A stretch of DNA of 23,442 nt, taken from Nosocomiicoccus ampullae. GTDB lineage: Bacteria; Bacillota; Bacilli; Staphylococcales; Salinicoccaceae. Under the pieces are notes generated by a model. It searched no databases. It was given only the letters and a program-made list of their open reading frames with translations, and was not told where the DNA came from. The DNA is taken from the NCBI RefSeq assembly GCF_001696685.1, contig NZ_MBFG01000007.1, forward strand, positions 836 through 24,277, read 5' to 3'. A program made the position numbers and the translations under genes. Shown piece by piece: positions 17,622-23,442 of the stretch. Numbering within the stretch: the stretch's first letter is position 1; the number at the start of each line of letters is the position of its first letter.

Positions 17622-17674
17622 AAGTTAAATAATTTATTATTAAATTATTCAAATAAAAAGTGTGAGGTAAGAAA

Positions 17675-20600
17675 ATGAACAAACATTACAGATACACGTT
17701 ACGTAAAACTACCCTAGGATTAGGTAGTGTAGCAATTGCGATGTTTTTAGCTGGGCAAGCAGATACTGCGAAAGCTGCTGAAGAAGATCAAGCAGCTATT
17801 GCAGAGAGCGTACCATCTGATGGAGATGAAACGCCTGAAGCGACAGAGTATGATGCGGCTGAAGATGATGTTGAAGTTGTTGAAGAAACATCAGAACTCG
17901 CTGAACAACCAATTATTGAAGAAGACACTATTGACGAGACTAACATAGAAGATGCAGAACTAGAAATTTCTGAAGAACCACAGTTTGTAACATTTGCAGC
18001 AACAGCGGCAGCAAACGAACCAAACTATGCACAGGATGAGGCGAATATAGAAGACTTTAGTGCAGATGAACGTTATCGTTCAACACAACTAGAGCAAGGG
18101 AATGGGCCGAACTTTCTATCCGATGCTCCTGAATTAGACTACAAAGACGGATATCGTTACAAAACATTAGAACCAGCGGCAACTAGCCCCGACAAGAGAA
18201 AATGGGGCTTCGAGATTGAATTCGATAAAGAAAAGGGACAAAGAACGTATACAGGATTTTATTTTACTAACTCTGGTCTCTTGGCAGGCGTGCTTGATGT
18301 TGGAAATGTTCCTGCAAAGTCACCAGAGAGTGGTGGTCTTGGAGAAAGTTTTAAAACTCCTAATTATAAAGCTGAAACAGAAATAGAAATAACAGGGTCT
18401 GGGCGGCAACAAAGGGATCTGAACCTTTTTGCAACTAAAGAAGACTTAGAGCATATTAATAGCGTCAATAATGGCAATACAATTATGGCTTGGGAAGGTC
18501 GCTATACAAAAGATTACACTGGTCCACTAAGAGCCACTCAAGGAGATAGTGCCAGCTTCTCTTTCACAGTCAACCCATGGCCGAATGAAAATGATATGCT
18601 ATCAGAAATTAAGCTAAATGGTAGTCATAATAAAAAGGAGTTTGTTCAAGGACAAACAATTCATACTGATATCACTGTAGAAAACCTCGATGCGAATGCA
18701 AGAGAAAGATTAGTTGGTCAAGTGTACCATCCTGTTATTGGTGAAATTGTACCGGGTGCTAAAGCATACATTGATGAAAACGATAAAGTTGTAATTGAAA
18801 TGCCACAAGGTGCAGTTGATGCAAACGGGAATATTAATAAGGATTCTATTTTCTTTAAAGATTCAAAATATAAAGGACTACAAAATTTAAGCGTTAAATT
18901 CTTTGCACGTCCTAGAACAGCAGATGAGTTTAAAAAAGTTGTTGAGGAAAACCCTGAGAACTTTGGAGATGGGGGTTTCGCTTACACGTCAACAGGTGCG
19001 GGTACTAGAACAATCAACCACAAAGGTCAAGATGTTGTGATTGATAAGCAAGGTATTGATCGTTATGACTACTATAACTTAATCGGTAGTTTTAATATTA
19101 ATCTTGACGATACGCGCTACTATGACCAAGGGTTTATAGATGGTAATAATGAAGATACTTCTAAACATACATCATCTGCTGTAAAACCAGGTGAAGAGTT
19201 TACGGTAAATCTCTATGTTCCAGAAGATAAGAAGGATAAGGATTTATTCCCTAACCAAAAAACACCTGAAGAGATGGAAGCGGCTAAAGATGCGAATCAA
19301 GCAGTAGGTTCGATTGATTTCTCATTTATCAATAAAATCAATGCTGGTAAAGCGAAAGAAGATCAGTGGAAGTTAGAGTATGACGAAAACACACTTCCGA
19401 CGACGTTCAAAATTATTCCGCCACTATCTGCTAAAGCAGGAGAGTTTGTTGCAGTACCATTAGTATACACTTATACAAACGGTTCTATAGACACACACTG
19501 GTTCCACTTTGTAGTACAAGAGTCAACTAATGATAGACCAGAGTATCCTGTACAAGTAGCATTCCCTACAGAAGAACAAAAGTCACTACCAGAATTATCT
19601 GGTGACGACAAGAAACTGAAGCCAGTAGAGTACTTCATCCCAGAAGGCACAGAATTTAAAGATGACCGTGGTAATGAGTGGAATGTTTCTATCGATAAAA
19701 AGACAGGAGAAATTACAGCACAGCCAGTTGATCCTACTAAATTTGATGGAGGAGAAAAACTACAAGTGCCAGTAACTGCACGTTATGTCGATGAAAACGA
19801 ACCTGACAAAAACATTGAGGAAAAAACTATAGCAGAATTCGTTATTAAAGAAAGAGCAATCATGACTCCACGCTACAACGCGAAAGTAGGTAGAGCAGGA
19901 GATGTTCTTACTTCAGACGTTATTCTGAACGAAGAAGATAAGTTTAACAGAAGACCAACTAAATATAGCCTCGCGTCTGACACGTATACAGATGACAAAG
20001 GTAACGTTTGGAATGTAACGATTGATGAAAACACTGGTACAGTAACGGCGACAGTTCCTAATCCTAAAGAAGGTGAATCAATAGACGGAGCTCTTTTAAA
20101 TGTTCCAGTAACAGCTCACTACTATGAACAAGGTAGCGATCAAGAATTAGCAACAAGAGAAGTTGAAGTTCAGTTTATAGCAACAGGAACGAACGGAACT
20201 TTTGAGTATGAAGAAAAAGTTGAAATTCCATTTGAAACAATTATCAAGTTTGTCGATAATCTTGCTCCAGGTGAACAGAAAGTTACTCAAGAAGGTTCGC
20301 CAGGTGAAAAGACGAGAACTAATACTCTAACAATCGAAAATGGTAAAGTGACTAATACTGAAGAAGGCGAATTTGAACAAACTAAAGCGCCTGTAAATAG
20401 AATCATAGAAGTTGGTAGAAATACTGAAGGAGAAGTTGTACACAAGGAAGAAATTCCGTTTAAATATACTGTAGTATATGATCCTGAATTAAAAGCGGGA
20501 GAATATGTAGTAGAAACTCCAGGTAGAAATGGTGAAAGAACTACTACATGGACGATTAAAAACTCTGAAGTAGTCGGCGAGCCAAAAGTCGTAGAAACAG

Positions 20601-23308
20601 AGCCAATCGATGCTGTTATCAAAGTTGGTACTAAAGACTTTACGGGTACTTTCGAAACAATAAAAACTGAAGCTGTTGAATTTGAAACGGAATATATTGT
20701 AGATAATTCATTAGAACCAGGTACAGTTAAAGTTGAACAAGAAGGAGAACTTGGTGAAAAAGAAACACCAGTTACTCATAAGATTGTTAACGGTGAAGTA
20801 ACGGAGTCTATAGAAGGGGACCCAGTACAAACAAAAGCTCCAGTTAAGAGAATTGTTAAAGTTGGACCTGCTAAGACTGACGGCACACACACTTATACAA
20901 GTAAAAAACCATTTGAAGTTGAAGTAAGAGTAAACCCTGAACTTAAAAAAGGTGAATACAAAGTCGTTCAAAAAGGTGTTGAAGGTGAGGAAGAATACAC
21001 GATTACGATTGAGAATTCAAAAGTAACGAATACTTCTGAACCGAAACAAACAAAAGCACCAGTCAATGAGATTATTGAAGTAGGTAATGCTGATTTCACA
21101 GGTACAGTTGAATATATAGACAAAGATCCAATTCCATTTGAAACAGAAGTAATAGTTGATCCAAATCTAAAACCAGGAGAAGTTGTTGAAGATCAAAAAG
21201 GTGAACTTGGAGAGCAAGAAACTAAGGTCACGAGAACAATTACAAATGGTGAAGCTGGCGAGGAAGTTCGCGGCGAAACAACGCGTACTAAAGAACCAGT
21301 GAATAGAAAAATTAGAGTTGGTTCTCAGACAGACGGACAGTACAAAGAAACTGAGACGATTCCATTTGAAGTTGAAGTTAGAAAAGATCCAACACTTAAA
21401 AAAGGTGAATGGAAATATGCTGAAATTGACGGAGTGCCACAAACAGGTGAAAGTGGTCTTAAAGAAAGAACGTTAACGATCGTCAACTCTAAAGTAACTG
21501 AAGAAACTGAATTTAAGACAGTTAAAGAACCAAAAAATGCAGTTATTTTAGTTGGAGACTTAGATAGTGACGGTAAAGTAGAACATACAGAAGAAATACC
21601 ATTTGACTACAAAGTAGAGGAAGTAGACGATCTTAAGAAGGGCGAATATCGAATCGTAAAACCAGGTAAAGTTGGTACTAAGACGACTACTTGGACGATT
21701 AAAGACTCCAAAGTTGTAGGTGAACCTGAAGTTACAATCGAAGAAGCAGAAGATGCACTCATCCAAATTGGTAAAGGTACAAATGACGGTACACATGAAA
21801 TCATTGAAAAGAAAGAAATTCCTTTCGAAACGATCATCGAATACGATGATTCATTAGAACCAGGAGAAGAAAAAGTAGTTCAAGAAGGTAAACCTGGTAT
21901 CGAAGAAAGAACGAACACTTTAGTAATCCAAGATGGAAAAGTAGTTGAAACTAAAGAAGGGGAATTCACAAGAACAGAAGAGCCTGTGAATAAAATTGTT
22001 AAAGTTGGTAGAAAATCAACTGAAGGTGAAACTACTCATACTATCGAAAGAGAAATTCCGTTTGAAACGAAAGTAATCTATGATGATACTCTCGAAGCTG
22101 GATTCCAACAAATTGAAAAAGAAGGAACACCAGGTAAGGAAGAAGTTACGATTACTCAAAAAGTAAAAGATGGAAAACCAGTTGGTGAACCAACAGAAAC
22201 AGTTAAGACAATTACTGAAAAAGAAGACCGTGTTGTTAGAGTTGGTGTAAAACCTGTTGTAAAAGAAGTTGAGTTAGGTCACGACACAGAATACAGATAT
22301 AACCCTGAACTTAAAGAAGGCGAAACAAGAGTAATTGTTGAAGGAACTAAAGGTTATGTGAAATATACAACGACGTTCAATAAAGAAACAGGTAAGCTCG
22401 AAGTTACAGAAGAGCGCGTTGAGCCAACGAATAAAGTTGTAGAATACGGTTCTAAGACTGAGGGAGAAATCAAGTTTGAAAGCGAACAAGCGTACAATGT
22501 AATTGTTCGTGAAAACCCTAATCTAGAAGCTGGTAAGCATGTTGTTGTTCAAGATGGTATCGTCGGAAAAACGGAAACTACTGTGAAGATTGTAAACAGT
22601 CAAGAAGTTTCTAGAGACACAAAAACACTCGTAGAAAAACAAGATATGATTATCGAAGTTGGTACGAAGAATGTTTGTGATATCCCACCAACACCGGAAC
22701 AACCAACGCCGGATCCAGAGGACCCTGAGACACCAGAAGATCCTAAGGAACCAGAAACACCAGAGGATCCTAAGGAACCAGAACAACCAGAAGATCCTAA
22801 GGAACCAGAACAACCAGAAGACCCTAAAGATCCAGAAAACCCAGGTGGAGAAGATCCTAAAGATCCACAAAACCCAGGCGAAGAGGATCCTAAAGATCCA
22901 GAAACACCAGGCGAAGAGAATCCTAAAGATCCAGAAACACCAGGCGAAGAGGATCCTAAAGATCCAGAAAACCCAGGTGGAGAAGATCCTAAAGATCCAG
23001 AACAGCCAGGAGAAGAAGTTCCTAAGGATCCAGAAACACCAGGAGAAGAGGATCCTAAAGATCCACAAGAACCAGGTAAGCCTAATGAACCAGAAGTTCC
23101 AGGTAAACCTGAACAGCCGAATACTCCAGCTCAGCCGAATAAACCAGAGCAAGGTAACAAAGCAACATCTTCTAAAGATAAAGAAGACGATAAAAAATTA
23201 CCGAACACTGGTGAAGCTGAGAGAGATCTCACATTATTCGCGACAGCTTTAGCAGCTTTAGGTGGAATGTTCGCATTTGGTCGACGCAGAAATAGAAAAG
23301 AAGATTAG
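17675..23308 (+). CDS. Large LPXTG cell-wall-anchored surface protein (Rib-like and G5 repeat domains)
   Basis: A 1877-residue secreted, sortase-anchored protein, probably an adhesin or biofilm factor. In order: a YSIRK-type signal (YTLRKTTLGLGS, residues 6-17) with likely cleavage after AKA near 35; an acidic Glu/Asp-rich stretch to about 105; a large unrecognised region, probably the ligand-binding part, to about 620; two Rib-like domains (about 621-835); eleven G5 modules (about 840-1665), each ending in a VNxIIxVG-type line; and a single Cys at 1668. Then come a Pro/Glu/Asp/Lys stalk (about 1669-1830), LPNTG at 1842-1846, a hydrophobic helix and the basic tail RRRNRKED. G5 stacks are known from Aap/SasG, but the 50-residue E spacers of those proteins are not apparent here. 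It follows rpoC on its own promoter and precedes an IS3 end. The frame is open throughout. Confidence 0.93.
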   Translation: MNKHYRYTLRKTTLGLGSVAIAMFLAGQADTAKAAEEDQAAIAESVPSDGDETPEATEYDAAEDDVEVVEETSELAEQPIIEEDTIDETNIEDAELEISEEPQFVTFAATAAANEPNYAQDEANIEDFSADERYRSTQLEQGNGPNFLSDAPELDYKDGYRYKTLEPAATSPDKRKWGFEIEFDKEKGQRTYTGFYFTNSGLLAGVLDVGNVPAKSPESGGLGESFKTPNYKAETEIEITGSGRQQRDLNLFATKEDLEHINSVNNGNTIMAWEGRYTKDYTGPLRATQGDSASFSFTVNPWPNENDMLSEIKLNGSHNKKEFVQGQTIHTDITVENLDANARERLVGQVYHPVIGEIVPGAKAYIDENDKVVIEMPQGAVDANGNINKDSIFFKDSKYKGLQNLSVKFFARPRTADEFKKVVEENPENFGDGGFAYTSTGAGTRTINHKGQDVVIDKQGIDRYDYYNLIGSFNINLDDTRYYDQGFIDGNNEDTSKHTSSAVKPGEEFTVNLYVPEDKKDKDLFPNQKTPEEMEAAKDANQAVGSIDFSFINKINAGKAKEDQWKLEYDENTLPTTFKIIPPLSAKAGEFVAVPLVYTYTNGSIDTHWFHFVVQESTNDRPEYPVQVAFPTEEQKSLPELSGDDKKLKPVEYFIPEGTEFKDDRGNEWNVSIDKKTGEITAQPVDPTKFDGGEKLQVPVTARYVDENEPDKNIEEKTIAEFVIKERAIMTPRYNAKVGRAGDVLTSDVILNEEDKFNRRPTKYSLASDTYTDDKGNVWNVTIDENTGTVTATVPNPKEGESIDGALLNVPVTAHYYEQGSDQELATREVEVQFIATGTNGTFEYEEKVEIPFETIIKFVDNLAPGEQKVTQEGSPGEKTRTNTLTIENGKVTNTEEGEFEQTKAPVNRIIEVGRNTEGEVVHKEEIPFKYTVVYDPELKAGEYVVETPGRNGERTTTWTIKNSEVVGEPKVVETEPIDAVIKVGTKDFTGTFETIKTEAVEFETEYIVDNSLEPGTVKVEQEGELGEKETPVTHKIVNGEVTESIEGDPVQTKAPVKRIVKVGPAKTDGTHTYTSKKPFEVEVRVNPELKKGEYKVVQKGVEGEEEYTITIENSKVTNTSEPKQTKAPVNEIIEVGNADFTGTVEYIDKDPIPFETEVIVDPNLKPGEVVEDQKGELGEQETKVTRTITNGEAGEEVRGETTRTKEPVNRKIRVGSQTDGQYKETETIPFEVEVRKDPTLKKGEWKYAEIDGVPQTGESGLKERTLTIVNSKVTEETEFKTVKEPKNAVILVGDLDSDGKVEHTEEIPFDYKVEEVDDLKKGEYRIVKPGKVGTKTTTWTIKDSKVVGEPEVTIEEAEDALIQIGKGTNDGTHEIIEKKEIPFETIIEYDDSLEPGEEKVVQEGKPGIEERTNTLVIQDGKVVETKEGEFTRTEEPVNKIVKVGRKSTEGETTHTIEREIPFETKVIYDDTLEAGFQQIEKEGTPGKEEVTITQKVKDGKPVGEPTETVKTITEKEDRVVRVGVKPVVKEVELGHDTEYRYNPELKEGETRVIVEGTKGYVKYTTTFNKETGKLEVTEERVEPTNKVVEYGSKTEGEIKFESEQAYNVIVRENPNLEAGKHVVVQDGIVGKTETTVKIVNSQEVSRDTKTLVEKQDMIIEVGTKNVCDIPPTPEQPTPDPEDPETPEDPKEPETPEDPKEPEQPEDPKEPEQPEDPKDPENPGGEDPKDPQNPGEEDPKDPETPGEENPKDPETPGEEDPKDPENPGGEDPKDPEQPGEEVPKDPETPGEEDPKDPQEPGKPNEPEVPGKPEQPNTPAQPNKPEQGNKATSSKDKEDDKKLPNTGEAERDLTLFATALAALGGMFAFGRRRNRKED
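19540..20178 (+). repeat. Two tandem Rib-like domains in the surface protein
   Basis: Two modules of about 105 residues share the pattern proline-rich start, then GTEFKDDRGNEWNVSIDKKTG or DTYTDDKGNVWNVTIDENTG, then LQVPVTARY or LNVPVTAHY. This is the Rib/alpha-type Ig-like fold seen in streptococcal and staphylococcal wall proteins. They link the N-terminal region to the G5 stack. Family assignment is by pattern. Confidence 0.6.
20185..22666 (+). repeat. Eleven tandem G5 modules in the surface protein
   Basis: Each module of about 70-80 residues has the pattern IPFET (or IPFKY, PFEVEV), then L.xGE.xVxQ.G..G, then T..I.NGKV, then TK.PVN.II.VG. Module ends fall at NRIIEVG, DAVIKVG, KRIVKVG, NEIIEVG, NRKIRVG, NAVILVG, DALIQIG, NKIVKVG, DRVVRVG, NKVVEYG and DMIIEVG. 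The modules have diverged, so DNA-level identity between them is limited, unlike the near-identical B repeats of SasG/Aap. Confidence 0.8.
22724..23062 (+). repeat. Wall-spanning stalk: four 27-bp and seven 33-bp in-frame repeats
   Basis: 22724-22831 encode four 9-residue units of the type PETPEDPKE. 22832-23062 encode seven 11-residue units of the type PETPGEEDPKD. The DNA units are close copies, many carrying a GATCCTAAAGATCCA core. All lengths are multiples of three, so gain or loss of units would change stalk length without a frameshift. Confidence 0.93.
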
Positions 23309-23343
23309 TTTTTCATCTTTTCGCGCTACACAGTTTTGAGCTG

Positions 23344-23388
23344 CACCCCTAAAGTTGGACATGAAAATCCAACTTTAGGGGTGTTTTT
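23344..23388 (+). terminator. 16-bp perfect hairpin with T run at the IS3 left end
   Basis: CACCCCTAAAGTTGGA (23344-23359) pairs perfectly with its complement at 23368-23383 around an eight-base loop, followed by five T. It can act as terminator for the surface-protein gene. Its right arm contains AGGGGTG (23377-23383), the probable ribosome site of the transposase, so readthrough RNA would hide that site. Confidence 0.75.
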
Positions 23389-23390
23389 GT

Positions 23391-23442
23391 ATGAAGTATA
23401 AAAAGCATAGCTTTGAATTTAAGGTAAAAGTAGTTAATGAAT
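23391..23442 (+). CDS. IS3-family transposase OrfA, N-terminal fragment (3' end beyond window)
   Basis: Only 17 codons are visible: MKYKKHSFEFKVKVVNE. The pattern of a short basic start followed by SFEFKVKVV is typical of the helix-turn-helix OrfA of IS3-family (IS150-group) elements, which binds the IS ends and is fused to OrfB by frameshifting. AGGGGTG lies seven bases upstream of the ATG inside a hairpin arm. Whether the element is intact cannot be seen. Confidence 0.75.
   Translation, partial: MKYKKHSFEFKVKVVNE

Larger units (their letters stand above)
23337..23442 (+). mobile_element. Left end of an IS3-family (IS150-group) insertion sequence
   Basis: The segment starts TGAGCTGCACCCC, like IS150-group termini, then a hairpin, then the start of a transposase first frame running off the window. 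The boundary at 23337 is an estimate because the right end and the target duplication are not in view. The element lies 28 bases after the stop of the surface-protein gene. Confidence 0.7.

Noticed and set aside
22523..23152. 209-residue minus-strand frame rich in Trp, Phe and Ile in the stalk region
   Set aside because: It exists because the 27- and 33-bp repeats keep all frames open; it lacks a ribosome site and simply mirrors the Pro-rich repeat.
22659..23252. 197-residue plus-strand frame in the stalk region
   Set aside because: Same cause: the repeats read in another frame give a Lys/Gln/Ile-rich sequence with no start signals.
23290..23320. Terminator formed by GAAAAGAAGA and TCATCTTTTC at the end of the surface-protein gene
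   Set aside because: The stem is weak with a mismatch and lacks a following T run; the IS3-end hairpin at 23344 is the better candidate.

Overview
This window comes from a low-to-moderate G+C Gram-positive coccus of the Staphylococcaceae. The family call rests on four things. The chain cysE-cysS-mrnC-rlmB-rae1-sigH-rpmG-secE-nusG-rplK-rplA-rplJ-rplL-(rsmC-like)-rpoB-rpoC is the conserved Bacilli/staphylococcal order. A sigma-H gene lies between rae1 and rpmG. RpoB and RpoC look staphylococcal throughout. The large surface protein carries a YSIRK-type signal and an LPNTG sorting signal. A ferredoxin gene between the methyltransferase gene and rpoB, and a surface-protein gene straight after rpoC, are not the Staphylococcus aureus arrangement. 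A sister genus (Nosocomiicoccus, Jeotgalicoccus or Salinicoccus type) is therefore more likely, but the genus is not proven here.

Layout. Positions 1-577 are the right end of an IS256-family insertion sequence: the transposase C-terminus and a terminal inverted repeat. Positions 575-1110 are a 245-bp tandem repeat (two full copies plus a stub) built from regularly spaced TAACA...TGTTA palindromes. Positions 1204-4874 hold a tight, overlapping cluster: serine acetyltransferase, cysteinyl-tRNA synthetase, Mini-III RNase, 23S rRNA methyltransferase RlmB and the ribosome-dependent nuclease Rae1. sigH has its own promoter (4881-4909). rpmG-secE-nusG follow from a strong promoter. The ribosomal protein genes rplK-rplA and rplJ-rplL form two units with structured leaders: L1-type hairpins, an L10 leader with an attenuator, and promoters embedded in hairpins. 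An RsmC-like methyltransferase and a 7Fe ferredoxin come next. rpoB (with a promoter, a long leader and an attenuator-like hairpin) and rpoC end at a perfect-palindrome terminator at 17475-17504.

The last 6 kb (17675-23308) is one 1877-residue wall-anchored adhesin-like protein. It has a YSIRK-type signal, an acidic segment, a large unrecognised N-terminal region, two Rib-like domains, eleven back-to-back G5 modules, a Pro/Glu/Asp stalk of 9- and 11-residue repeats, and an LPNTG anchor. It sits where rplGB/rpsL-rpsG-fusA-tuf would be expected. The window closes with the left end of an IS3-family element. Both ends of this otherwise conserved housekeeping block are thus marked by insertion sequences.

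Functionally, most of the window is the translation and transcription core, plus cysteine supply and mRNA/rRNA maturation. The accessory parts are the two IS ends, the palindrome array, the ferredoxin and the surface protein. I found no clear previously undescribed multi-gene system. The most interesting signals are the palindrome array, the hairpins that straddle internal promoters, the rpoB leader and the surface protein.
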